Source: JAFGUB01 sp050305515
Lineage (GTDB): Bacteria > Campylobacterota > Campylobacteria > Campylobacterales > Sulfurimonadaceae
Assembly: GCA_050305515.1 (NCBI GenBank)
Contig: JBNLFL010000005.1
Location: forward strand, 1-64,000
DNA length: 64,000 bases
Direction of reading: 5' to 3'
Positions 25,401-33,123 of this stretch are shown piece after piece. Made by a program: the position numbers and the translations under genes. Position 1 is the first letter of the stretch. Every line of letters begins with the position of its first letter. Under the pieces are notes generated by a model that ran no database searches, was not told the DNA's origin, and was given only the letters and a program-made list of their open reading frames with translations.

Positions 25401-26276
25401 ATGAGTATTCTGGTTAACAAAGACACGAAAGTCATCGTTCAGGGATTTACTGGGAAAGAGGGTTCTTTTCACGCTGAACAGTGTATAGCATACGGTACAA
25501 ACATTGTCGGTGGTGTTACGCCAAACAAAGGCGGTAGCGAGCATCTGGGGAAACCTGTTTTCAATACCGTCAAAGAGGCGGTGAACGCAACAGGTGCAAC
25601 CGTTTCAATGGTATTTGTTCCACCTGCATTCGTGGCTGATGCCGTAATGGAAGCGGCAGATGCGGGTATTGAACTCGCTGTTATCATTACAGAAGGTGCG
25701 CCGGTTCGTGACATGCAGGCTGCGAAAGCTTTCGCAACAAAACACGGAATGATGACGATCGGGCCGAACTGCCCGGGTATTATCACAGCTGAAGAGTGTA
25801 AAATCGGAATCATGCCGGGTATGATCTTCAAAAAAGGTAATATCGGTCTGATCTCCAAATCCGGTACCCTGACGTATGAAGCGTCCAACCAGGTTGTGAA
25901 GGAAGGCTTTGGTATTACCACTGCAGTTGGTATCGGAGGCGATCCGATCATTGGACTTTCCTATAAGCAGCTGCTTCCAATGTTCGAGGCAGATCCCGAG
26001 ACCAAAGCGATTGTGATGATCGGTGAAATCGGTGGAGACCTTGAAATTCAGGCTGCCAAGTTCATCAAAGAAAATATTACAAAGCCGGTCGTAGCGTTTA
26101 TTGCCGGTCAAACGGCTCCTAAAGGCAAGCGCATGGGTCATGCCGGTGCAATTGTCAGTGGCGGGGCAGGGACTGCAGCCGAGAAAATGGCAGCTCTGGA
26201 AGCCGCGGGTGTTAAAGTCGTTGTCTCTCCTGCAGATATCGGCAAGGCTGTCGCTGAAGTGATGGCTGGAAAATAA
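25401..26276 (+). CDS. sucD: Succinyl-CoA synthetase, alpha subunit
   Basis: SucD carries the CoA-binding domain and the phosphohistidine that relays phosphate to the beta subunit. It begins SILVNKDTKVIVQGFTGKEGSFHAEQ; GPNCPGIITAEECKIGIMPG lies near 125, and the phospho-His region GHAGAIVSGGAGTAAEKM is near 250. The start codon abuts the sucC stop. The length of 291 is standard. Confidence 0.97.
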   Translation: MSILVNKDTKVIVQGFTGKEGSFHAEQCIAYGTNIVGGVTPNKGGSEHLGKPVFNTVKEAVNATGATVSMVFVPPAFVADAVMEAADAGIELAVIITEGAPVRDMQAAKAFATKHGMMTIGPNCPGIITAEECKIGIMPGMIFKKGNIGLISKSGTLTYEASNQVVKEGFGITTAVGIGGDPIIGLSYKQLLPMFEADPETKAIVMIGEIGGDLEIQAAKFIKENITKPVVAFIAGQTAPKGKRMGHAGAIVSGGAGTAAEKMAALEAAGVKVVVSPADIGKAVAEVMAGK

Positions 26277-26279
26277 GTG

Positions 26280-26579
26280 ATGCCTCAGACGTTTGAGGTA
26301 ACCAATATTCGTTGCGGCGGTTGTGCGGCAACTATCAAAAAAGCACTCTCTGAAGAGGGGTTTTCATCAGTCGATGTAGACCTTTCGTGCGAGCCTCGCA
26401 AAGTAACAGTTGACATCGTCGACGAGGCGCACGTAGCACAATTTAGAGCTGTTTTAAGGAAACTTGGATACCCTCTTAGTGATGAAGACGTTGGGTTCAT
26501 GGATGCTGCCGGTCTTAAAGCCAGGAGTTTTGTCTCTTGTGCTGTTGGCAAGTTTTCAGTAACGGATACAACAAAATAA
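26280..26579 (+). CDS. Small heavy-metal-associated (HMA) domain protein
   Basis: The 99-residue protein starts FEVTNIRCGGCAATIKKAL, the MxCxxC-like metal-binding loop of the HMA fold (here RCGGC), followed by the expected second half SVDVDLSCEPRKVTVDIVDE. Such proteins bind Cu(I), Zn or similar metals as chaperones. After residue 70 there is a 30-residue tail with another Cys (FVSCAVG). It lies between sucD and oorD, transcribed with them, which is unusual for a copper chaperone and suggests a link to the central carbon enzymes, perhaps to Fe-S proteins. That role is only inference. GTG 26277 directly precedes ATG 26280; I chose the ATG. Confidence 0.75.
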   Translation: MPQTFEVTNIRCGGCAATIKKALSEEGFSSVDVDLSCEPRKVTVDIVDEAHVAQFRAVLRKLGYPLSDEDVGFMDAAGLKARSFVSCAVGKFSVTDTTK

Positions 26580-26608
26580 ATTAATTTTCTTAAAGAAGGA
26601 GAGAATAT

Positions 26609-26944
26609 ATGGCATCTGCTATGATTGAATACCCTGGTAACGTACCAGTATGGGTTAACAGAGACAACTGTAAAGCGTGTGATATCTGTGTGTCGGTATG
26701 TCCATCCGGCGTACTTGGTATGCGTTATGATTCAACATCAACACTGGGCGCGATTATTTCGATCGATCATCCTGAATCCTGTATCGGATGTAACGAATGC
26801 GAGCTAACCTGTCCGGATTTCGCAATCTATGTTGCAGACAAGTCACAGTTCAAGTTTGCGAAACTGACTGACGATGCCAAAGAGCGTCAGGCAAAAATTA
26901 AAGCAAACAACTATATGTCACTAGACCAACAAGGAGTGAAATAA
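26609..26944 (+). CDS. oorD: 2-oxoglutarate:acceptor oxidoreductase, ferredoxin-like delta subunit
   Basis: OorD is the electron-carrying subunit with two [4Fe-4S] clusters. The Cys motifs are CKACDICVSVCPSG (residues about 22-35) and CIGCNECELTCPDF (about 57-70), giving two 4Fe-4S clusters. In the complete OorDABC enzyme it passes electrons between the TPP site and ferredoxin or a quinone pool. The AGGAG ribosome site is strong, and oorA starts one base after its stop. Confidence 0.95.
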   Translation: MASAMIEYPGNVPVWVNRDNCKACDICVSVCPSGVLGMRYDSTSTLGAIISIDHPESCIGCNECELTCPDFAIYVADKSQFKFAKLTDDAKERQAKIKANNYMSLDQQGVK

Positions 26945-26945
26945 T

Positions 26946-28097
26946 ATGGGAACAAGAGAAGTAATTTCCACAGGTAACGACCTGGCAGCAATGGCAGCGG
27001 TTGATGCCGGCTGTAAATTTTTCGGAGGCTATCCGATTACTCCGTCTTCTGAAATTATGCATACGATGTCTGATCTTCTGCCACGTATCGGCGGTGTAGC
27101 CATTCAGATGGAAGATGAAATTGCCGGTATCGCTGCGGCAGCAGGCGCGGGTATGGCAGGTGTTCGCACCATGACCGCTACATCAGGTCCCGGGGTATCA
27201 CTTAAGGCTGAAAATCTGGGGTTGACACAAATGGCTGAAGTGCCGCTGGTACTTGTAAACGTTATGCGTGGCGGACCATCTACCGGTCTTCCTACACGTG
27301 TATCTCAGGGGGATGTGCGTCAGGCACGCAACCCGTCACACGGAGACTATCGCTCAATTACGCTTTGTGCCGGTAGTCTTGCCGAGTGTTATACTGAAAC
27401 GGTACGTGCATTCAATCTGGCTGACCGTTTTATGCAGCCGGTCATTGTACTGCTCGACGAAACAATCGGCCACATGCACGGTAAAGCGATGCTTCCAACT
27501 CAAGAAGAGGTGAAAACGGGAATCGTTCCGCGAAAACGTTTTGACGGCAAACCTGAAGACTACCGCCCTTATGGTGTAGATAATGATCAACCTGCAGTGT
27601 TGAATCCTATGTTTGAAGGGTATCGCTACCACTTCACGGGTCTGCACCATGATGCAAAAGGGTTCCCGACTGAAGAGATCGAAACCTGCCGCAAACTGAT
27701 TCAGCGTCTTGAAGACAAGGTTATGATGCACCGTGACGAGATTGAACTTAATGAAGAGTTCATGCTTGATGACATGACAGGAGAGGAGGGCGAAGTACTG
27801 ATTATCGCTTACGGGTCTGTATCCCTTGCTGCCAAAGAGGCGATTCGCCATCTACGTGCTGCCGGTATCAAAGCAGGGCTTTTCCGTCCAATTACACTCT
27901 GGCCAAGTCCAGCGGAATCAATCAAAAAATACACTGATATGATTAAAAACGTATTGTGTGTTGAGCTGAATATCCGCCAATACACTGAAGAAGTAGAACG
28001 CGTATCAAGCCGACTTGATATTGAAGGTCTTTATAAAGTTAACGGACGTGCGATCTCGCCATACGAAATTGTAAACAAAGTGAAAGAGGTATTCTAA
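26946..28097 (+). CDS. oorA: 2-oxoglutarate:acceptor oxidoreductase, alpha subunit
   Basis: OorA holds the pyrimidine-binding half of the TPP site. It begins REVISTGNDLAAMAAVDAGC with GGYPITPSSEIMHTMS, the 2-oxoacid oxidoreductase signature, and has EDEIAGIAAAAGAGMAGVRT near residue 58. It has 383 residues. With OorB, OorC and OorD it converts 2-oxoglutarate and CoA to succinyl-CoA and CO2, or the reverse for carbon fixation. Confidence 0.96.
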   Translation: MGTREVISTGNDLAAMAAVDAGCKFFGGYPITPSSEIMHTMSDLLPRIGGVAIQMEDEIAGIAAAAGAGMAGVRTMTATSGPGVSLKAENLGLTQMAEVPLVLVNVMRGGPSTGLPTRVSQGDVRQARNPSHGDYRSITLCAGSLAECYTETVRAFNLADRFMQPVIVLLDETIGHMHGKAMLPTQEEVKTGIVPRKRFDGKPEDYRPYGVDNDQPAVLNPMFEGYRYHFTGLHHDAKGFPTEEIETCRKLIQRLEDKVMMHRDEIELNEEFMLDDMTGEEGEVLIIAYGSVSLAAKEAIRHLRAAGIKAGLFRPITLWPSPAESIKKYTDMIKNVLCVELNIRQYTEEVERVSSRLDIEGLYKVNGRAISPYEIVNKVKEVF

Positions 28098-28098
28098 G

Positions 28099-28959
28099 AT
28101 GGCATTCAACTATGACAAATATTTAAGACTTGAAAAGATGCCAACACTCTGGTGTTGGGGATGTGGCGACGGCGTTATTCTTAAAGCGTTCGTTCGTGCT
28201 ATCGACAAACTCGGTCTGAGCCGTGATGACGTTTGTGTTGTCTCCGGTATCGGATGTTCAGGCCGTTTTTCATCCTATGTCGATTTTAATACCGTTCATA
28301 CGACACACGGACGTACTGTCGCATTTGCAACCGGTATCAAACTGATGAATCCTGATAAATATGTTATATGTGTGGCCGGTGACGGTGATGCATTGGCTAT
28401 CGGTGGTAACCATACCATTCACGGTGCGCGTCGTAACATTGACATTACATTTATCATTATCAACAACTTTATTTACGGTTTGACCAACTCCCAGACATCA
28501 CCTACGACACCGCAGGGTATGTGGACGGTATCTCAGAAATCCGGTAACATCGATCCTACATTCGATGCGTGTAAACTCGGTATTGCTGCGGGTGCTTCAT
28601 TTGTTGCACGCGAATCTATGCTTGACCCTAAGAAACTTGAGAAGATTTTTATCAAAGCGATTGAGCACAGAGGTTTCTCGTACCTTGACATTCTTTCTAA
28701 CTGCCACATTAACCTTGGCCGTAAGAATCAGATGCAGTCAGCTATGGAAAACCTGGAGTGGATCGACAAGATCACAATGCCACTCAAAAAATGGGAAGCA
28801 CTTTCTCCTGAAGAGCAGAAAAATATTTTCCCAACAGGTGTTCTTCACGAAGATAAAGAAGCACGTGAATACTGTGATATGTACTATCAAGACGTCATCG
28901 GATTCCATCAGGGCAAACGCGGCAGAATTACGCAAGATGATTTCGAGAAAAAGATCTAA
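28099..28959 (+). CDS. oorB: 2-oxoglutarate:acceptor oxidoreductase, beta subunit
   Basis: OorB binds the diphosphate of TPP. TLWCWGCGDGVILKAF lies near residue 16, GIGCSGRFSSYVDFNTVHTT near 50, and GDGDALAIGGNHTIHGARRN near 94 is the GDG...N TPP-binding motif. It is 286 residues long and begins one base after the oorA stop, which implies tight translational coupling in the complex. Confidence 0.96.
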   Translation: MAFNYDKYLRLEKMPTLWCWGCGDGVILKAFVRAIDKLGLSRDDVCVVSGIGCSGRFSSYVDFNTVHTTHGRTVAFATGIKLMNPDKYVICVAGDGDALAIGGNHTIHGARRNIDITFIIINNFIYGLTNSQTSPTTPQGMWTVSQKSGNIDPTFDACKLGIAAGASFVARESMLDPKKLEKIFIKAIEHRGFSYLDILSNCHINLGRKNQMQSAMENLEWIDKITMPLKKWEALSPEEQKNIFPTGVLHEDKEAREYCDMYYQDVIGFHQGKRGRITQDDFEKKI

Positions 28960-28968
28960 GGAGATACT

Positions 28969-29529
28969 ATGGCTAGAAACTTAATGCGATTTACAGGGGT
29001 AGGTGGTCAAGGTGTTCTTCTTGCGGGCGAGATTTTTGCAGCTGCAAAAATTAAAACCGGAGGTCATGGACTCAAAACTGCAACGTATACATCACAAGTA
29101 CGCGGCGGACCAACTGTAGTTGATATTACACTCGACGATGAAGAGATTTTCTATCCGTATGCCAATGACGGTGAAATTGACTTCATGCTTTCCGTTGCAC
29201 AAAAGTCTTATGATCTTTTCAAGGACGGTGTATCCAAAGGTGGTACTATCGTTGTCGATCCAAATCTGGTTCATCCTACTGATGAAGATCGTAAAAAATG
29301 GAAGATTATTGAGATTCCAATCATTACGATTGCAAAAGAAGAGGTGGGTAATGTTATTACCCAGTCAGTTGTAGCACTGGCAATTGCCAATACTCTGATG
29401 AAACCTCTTAACAAAGATGTTCTCGTAGAGACAATGCTTTCTAAAGTACCTGCAAAAGTTCACCAGGCAAATGTAAAAGCTTATGAACTGGGTGAGAAGT
29501 ATGCTAACGAAGCAATAGCCGCCAGCTAA
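28969..29529 (+). CDS. oorC: 2-oxoglutarate:acceptor oxidoreductase, gamma subunit
   Basis: The gamma subunit begins RNLMRFTGVGGQGVLLAGEI, the GxGGQG motif of the family, and has YTSQVRGGPTVVDITL near 45. It completes the four-subunit enzyme. A strong terminator immediately follows, so this is the end of the fumC-sucCD-oor transcript. Confidence 0.96.
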   Translation: MARNLMRFTGVGGQGVLLAGEIFAAAKIKTGGHGLKTATYTSQVRGGPTVVDITLDDEEIFYPYANDGEIDFMLSVAQKSYDLFKDGVSKGGTIVVDPNLVHPTDEDRKKWKIIEIPIITIAKEEVGNVITQSVVALAIANTLMKPLNKDVLVETMLSKVPAKVHQANVKAYELGEKYANEAIAAS

Positions 29530-29537
29530 TGCTTTTT

Positions 29538-29559
29538 AAGCGGCTTTGGCCGCTTTTTT
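29538..29559 (+). terminator. Terminator of the oor operon
   Basis: AAGCGGC (29538-29544) pairs with GCCGCTT (29549-29555) around TTTG, followed by a T tract ending at 29559. Confidence 0.9.
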
Positions 29560-29612
29560 CCTCTTTTTTTTCTCATTCGTGATTCCCACCCTTTCTTTTA
29601 ATTTCATTTCAC

Positions 29613-29618
29613 TATTAT
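29613..29618 (+). promoter_or_regulatory. Probable -10 box for rnpB
   Basis: TATTAT lies seven bases before the first base of the predicted RNase P RNA (29625), the right distance for a sigma-70 start site. Confidence 0.5.
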
Positions 29619-29624
29619 TTCAAT

Positions 29625-29947
29625 GTGTGTAACAGTTGATCGCTTGCGATAGCAAGAGGAAAGTCCGGGCTGCCATAAGACAGGGTTCCATTTAACGAAT
29701 GGCCGTAGCGATGCGAGGGAAAGTGCAACAGAGAAGAGACCGCCCGTTACATGTAACGAGGCAAGGGTGAAACGGCGGTGTAAGAGACCACCAGTCTTTA
29801 TGGCAACATAGAGAGCTTGTAAACCCAACCCGGCAGCAAGAAACAGATGGTTAGCGTCTTATAATGCTATTGTTTCGCTAAAGATCCATAGTAATATGGA
29901 AGTTAGATTAATGATCAACACTACAGAACCCGGCTTATGTTACGCAC
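29625..29947 (+). ncRNA. rnpB: RNase P RNA (bacterial class A)
   Basis: This is the catalytic RNA that trims tRNA 5' leaders. The ends form helix P1: GTGTGTAAC (29625-29633) pairs with GTTACGCAC (29939-29947) with one G-U. The universal cores are present: GAGGAAAGTCCGGGCT near 29656, AGGGTGAAACGG near 29764 with GTAAGAGACCACCAG after it, AAACCCAACCCGGCAGCAA near 29820, and ACAGAACCCGGCTTA near 29923. The length of about 323 nt is normal. Within the P12 region the stem is a TTACATGTAA palindrome extended to CGTTACATGTAACG. Confidence 0.95.
29745..29758. repeat. TTACATGTAA palindrome forming a hairpin tip in RNase P RNA
   Basis: CGTTACATGTAACG lies between AGAGACCGCC and AGGCAAGGGTGAAA, the place of the variable P12 helix. 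It could fold as a 5-bp stem with a CATG loop. P12 differs in length among bacteria, so it tolerates insertions; the repeat seems to have colonised a permissive site. Confidence 0.75.
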
Positions 29948-30076
29948 TTTATCCTGTACATAACTTCTTTCAAATCTTCCATTTACAGACTCGTAGTGAG
30001 TTACTACTTATTTAAAGAGAATTTACATTATGTTAACCAATTGATGATAATACAGAATCCTGTATGGCACGATTGA

Positions 30077-30607
30077 TCACGAAGCCATGGCACTGTTATA
30101 CTGCGAGTATGCTGCATTACCGTTGATTTGATTTTGAAGTTCTCGCATCTGCTCTGTGCGGGCCTGCACCTCCATCATCATGGCGGTTGCCGCAACACGA
30201 TAATCCTGAGGACTCGGATCAGCCGGCGCCATAGCTGCTGCAACAATCCGTCGTGCTTTTTGTATTGTAGCTTCGGGTGTGTTGCCCTCACTTGCATCAA
30301 TCGGCACTTCTCCGCCAACGGCATACATCTTTCCGTCACTGCCGCGTTCATAACTGAAGCTTGCACCTCCTGTCACTACACCGCCGCCAGCGGCGAGATG
30401 TGCTGCTTCATGGGCACGTACCTGTGCATCGGCAGTCTTGAGTTTATTCAGGGAAGCATCAAAAGTCGCATCTTTTTTTGCTGTGACACCCTTTTCTGAT
30501 GCCGTGGGATCTGTATCCTGACTTTTTATATCTTCAGTCTGCTCTTTTTTTACCTGGGAGACAGAGATATAGGAAGCCGAAATATTATTAGATTCTCCAA
30601 TCTTCAT
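30077..30607 (-). CDS. Putative metalloprotease, SprA-related (CJM1_0395 family)
   Basis: The 176-residue protein has an unstructured N-terminus (residues 1-55, rich in Ser, Lys and Thr) and then the conserved block TADAQVRAHEAAHLAAGG, containing the HExxH zinc-protease motif, followed by TGGASFSYERGSDGKMYAVGGEVPID and an Ala-rich helix. This pattern is the SprA-related putative metalloprotease catalytic domain. There is no signal peptide. Substrates are unknown to me. It is divergent from gltA with a 79-base gap. Confidence 0.85.
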   Translation of the reverse strand: MKIGESNNISASYISVSQVKKEQTEDIKSQDTDPTASEKGVTAKKDATFDASLNKLKTADAQVRAHEAAHLAAGGGVVTGGASFSYERGSDGKMYAVGGEVPIDASEGNTPEATIQKARRIVAAAMAPADPSPQDYRVAATAMMMEVQARTEQMRELQNQINGNAAYSQYNSAMAS

Positions 30608-30686
30608 GATTCAATTATAGCATTTTAGGTCCCATTAAAGCTTACTAATATAAGATAAAAGCATCTATTGTATGAGGATGAAGCCA

Positions 30687-31955
30687 ATGCCGACGATCAC
30701 CCTGACAAATAATCTAACCAATCAAAGTTATGAATTTGAAATACTTTCTCCAACCGTTGGACCCGATGTCATCGATATTCGCTCGCTCTATAAGCAGACA
30801 GGTATGTTTACGTATGATCCCGGATTTACTTCAACGGCCAGCTGTAGCTCTGATATTACTTATATTGATGGTGAAAAAGGCGAGTTGCGGTATCGGGGCT
30901 ATGATATTGTAGATCTTGCCAGTAAAAAGAGTTATCTGGATACCTGCTACCTGCTTTTGACCGGACGCCTCCCCTCCTCCAAAGAACATGCCGACTTCGA
31001 TGTTGAATTGCGCAAGCGTTCTTTTGTTCATGAAGGGATCAAAGAGCTTTTCAAAGCATTCCCCGATAAAGCTCATCCCATGGCAATGATGTCTTCAGCA
31101 GTTTCAGCCCTGTCTACATTTTATTTTGAACATCTGAGTATTGACAATAAGGAAGAGTATCAGGTCATGGCACGCCGCATTATTGCAAAAATCCCTACAC
31201 TGGCGGCATTTACCCATCGCCGCCGTTTTGGGATACCACTGATTTATCCTGACATAGGGCGTCCCTACACAGAAAATTTTCTTTACATGATGCGAGCTTA
31301 TCCCGGGGCGGAACCTGAAATATCAGAAGTAGAAATCCGCGCACTCGATACCATCTTTACACTGCACGCCGATCATGAACAAAATGCATCCACATCAACG
31401 GTACGGGCAGTCGCTTCCACCGGGGCACATCCTTATGCGGCTCTCGCAGCAGGAATCAATGCATTGTGGGGACGTGCACATGGTGGTGCCAATGAATCTG
31501 TAATAGCCCAGCTTGAATTTATTGGTTCCGTTGACAATGTAGATGCCTTTATCAAACGTGCCAAAGATCCTAATGATCCCTTTAAACTGATGGGTTTTGG
31601 ACATCGTGTCTATAAAAATTTTGATCCGAGAGCCCGTATCCTAAAGGCACTTCTCGATGAGCTCAAAGATGAATTGAGTGTGAATAACGAACTGCTTGAG
31701 ATTGCGCATAAAATTGAAAAAATTGCACTTGAGGATGAGTATTTTGTCTCCAGAAAGCTTTATCCCAATATTGATTTTTATTCCGGATTGATTTTGACTG
31801 CTTTAAAAATTCCAAAAGAGATGTTTACCATCATTTTTGTCATTGGCAGAACTGTAGGCTGGATTACCCAATGGATTGAGCTAAAGAAAGATCCGGAAAT
31901 GAAAATAGCCCGCCCAAGGCAGCGCTATATTGGCCCGGTATCAAGGGATTTGTGA
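30687..31955 (+). CDS. gltA: Citrate synthase
   Basis: The enzyme condenses oxaloacetate and acetyl-CoA to citrate (or cleaves citrate in organisms that run the cycle backwards with it). PTITLTNNLTNQSYEFEIL is the type II N-terminal strand, WGRAHGGANESVI near 275 carries the catalytic His, GHRVYKNFDPRARI near 307 the second His, and the catalytic Asp region is NIDFYSGLIL near 360. ATG 30687 sits nine bases after GAGG and is preferred to ATG 30672. It is adjacent to the rTCA-type cluster, but transcribed separately. Confidence 0.96.
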   Translation: MPTITLTNNLTNQSYEFEILSPTVGPDVIDIRSLYKQTGMFTYDPGFTSTASCSSDITYIDGEKGELRYRGYDIVDLASKKSYLDTCYLLLTGRLPSSKEHADFDVELRKRSFVHEGIKELFKAFPDKAHPMAMMSSAVSALSTFYFEHLSIDNKEEYQVMARRIIAKIPTLAAFTHRRRFGIPLIYPDIGRPYTENFLYMMRAYPGAEPEISEVEIRALDTIFTLHADHEQNASTSTVRAVASTGAHPYAALAAGINALWGRAHGGANESVIAQLEFIGSVDNVDAFIKRAKDPNDPFKLMGFGHRVYKNFDPRARILKALLDELKDELSVNNELLEIAHKIEKIALEDEYFVSRKLYPNIDFYSGLILTALKIPKEMFTIIFVIGRTVGWITQWIELKKDPEMKIARPRQRYIGPVSRDL

Positions 31956-32170
31956 TGGGTGAGAGTCAAAAAAATGCCTTGATTGCAGATATTCAAAACC
32001 TTTTAAACAGTTATTCCGGTTCAACACAGACAATGATCAACCCGGAGCTTTTGCAGTTTATGGATGAAGAAACACTTAAAAGTATTATTTGTGATTTACT
32101 CAATCAAAAAGAACGTGTAAATGATGATAACCGCGAATGGCTGGAACAATTTAAAACACGCCGAAACTAG
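31955..32170 (+). CDS. Small conserved-looking hypothetical protein, 71 aa
   Basis: It overlaps the gltA stop (TGATG) with AAGGG upstream, so it is translated with citrate synthase. The sequence is acidic and helical (NALIADIQNLLNSYSG, EETLKSIICDLLNQKERV) with no signal peptide, Cys motif or membrane segment. I do not recognise a family. The coupling suggests a helper or regulator of citrate synthase, or an unrelated passenger. Confidence 0.65.
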   Translation: MGESQKNALIADIQNLLNSYSGSTQTMINPELLQFMDEETLKSIICDLLNQKERVNDDNREWLEQFKTRRN

Positions 32171-32246
32171 CATATGAGATACTGTTTTTTATGGCAGATG
32201 TGATTTTTGGCATTATTGTTTAATGTTAATTAAATAGATTTGACGC

Positions 32247-32252
32247 TATAAT
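32247..32252 (+). promoter_or_regulatory. Probable -10 box for the response regulator gene
   Basis: TATAAT lies 51 bases upstream of the ATG at 32303 in an AT-rich gap, preceded by TTGACG six bases earlier (too close for a -35). The leader has GTAAGGATAAAAG as ribosome site. Confidence 0.55.
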
Positions 32253-32302
32253 TTTTACAAATAACGGGTTAAAAACCGAAAATCAATATGTAAGGATAAA
32301 AG

Positions 32303-32854
32303 ATGTCTACAGTAGATTTGGTTCGTTTAACGGAACAGACAAAAAAATTGACTGCCATGGTTGTCGAAGATGAAAAAGTTGCAAACGAGCTTTTAAGCTC
32401 TACTTTCAAAAACTTTTTTTCTGAGGTTACATCTGCTTTCGATGGTAAAGAAGCCTTGGCTAAATTTCAGGAACATGAGCCTGATATTGTTTTCGTTGAC
32501 ATCATCATGCCTGAAATGGATGGTATTGAACTTTCCCGTCGTATCAAGGAAATTAATCCAAATCAGATTATCATCGTCATTTCCGCAAGTAATGATATTC
32601 AGAAAATCTCTGAATCAATCGAAGTGGGCGTCAACAGTTTCATTCAAAAACCTATTGACACCAAAAAGATCATTGAACTTCTTGACAACATTACCACGAT
32701 TGTCAATAAAAAACGTAAAATTGAAACAAAAACTTTCTCTATTTCACTACCGCTTGACCTCTATGATCTGGTTAATGACAATGCGAAATCCGAGAGCATT
32801 TCTAAGAATGCTGTGATTATTCGCGCACTTCGTTCTTTTTATCGTGAAGACTAA
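32303..32854 (+). CDS. Response regulator with C-terminal ribbon-helix-helix tail
   Basis: Residues about 16-130 form a receiver domain: acidic pair EDE near 22, phospho-accepting Asp66 in VFVDIIMPEMDG, the Ser/Thr switch in IVISAS, and Lys in FIQKPID. The last 40 residues (about 144-183, TFSISLPLDLYDLVNDNA then SKNAVIIRALRSFYRED) have the strand-helix-helix pattern of Arc/CopG-type DNA-binding proteins. No histidine kinase gene is adjacent. Receiver plus RHH is an uncommon pairing; targets are unknown. It is transcribed alone, with a strong terminator. Confidence 0.85.
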   Translation: MSTVDLVRLTEQTKKLTAMVVEDEKVANELLSSTFKNFFSEVTSAFDGKEALAKFQEHEPDIVFVDIIMPEMDGIELSRRIKEINPNQIIIVISASNDIQKISESIEVGVNSFIQKPIDTKKIIELLDNITTIVNKKRKIETKTFSISLPLDLYDLVNDNAKSESISKNAVIIRALRSFYRED

Positions 32855-32859
32855 AAAAT

Positions 32860-32882
32860 AAAACTCCATTTTATGGAGTTTT
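32860..32882 (+). terminator. Terminator of the response regulator gene
   Basis: AAAACTCCAT (32860-32869) pairs perfectly with ATGGAGTTTT (32873-32882) around TTT. The A and T runs make it potentially active on both strands. Confidence 0.85.
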
Positions 32883-32922
32883 AAGTATTCTGAAAATATA
32901 ATTTCAGCCTAACAAAAAAGAT

Positions 32923-32997
32923 GGCCCCATCGTCTAGCGGTCAGGATCCCAGATTTTCATTCTGGTTACCGGAGTTCGATTCTCCGTGGGGTCACCA
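32923..32997 (+). tRNA. tRNA-Glu (anticodon UUC)
   Basis: The sequence starts GGCCCCATCGTCTAGCGG and ends TGGGGTCACCA with encoded CCA. The anticodon arm is CCAGA-TTTTCAT-TCTGG, anticodon TTC. The T arm is CCGGAGTTCGATTCTCCG. It is a single gene, not part of a tRNA cluster. Confidence 0.96.
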
Positions 32998-33123
32998 TCC
33001 TTCCAATTTTCCTCTTTATTTCCAAGCAAAATATTCGCTTATTCAAGTTGTTTTGATAAAGATTTTCGATGAAAATCATCATATTCTCTGATAGAATATG
33101 GGATTATTTTTAATGGATTGCCC

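Noticed and set aside
29604..29828. Minus-strand ORF of 74 aa
   Set aside because: It lies inside the RNase P RNA.
32206..32225. TGGCATTATTGTTTAA as a sigma-54 promoter
   Set aside because: The GC element is not at the right spacing from GG; a TATAAT box nearby explains the start better.
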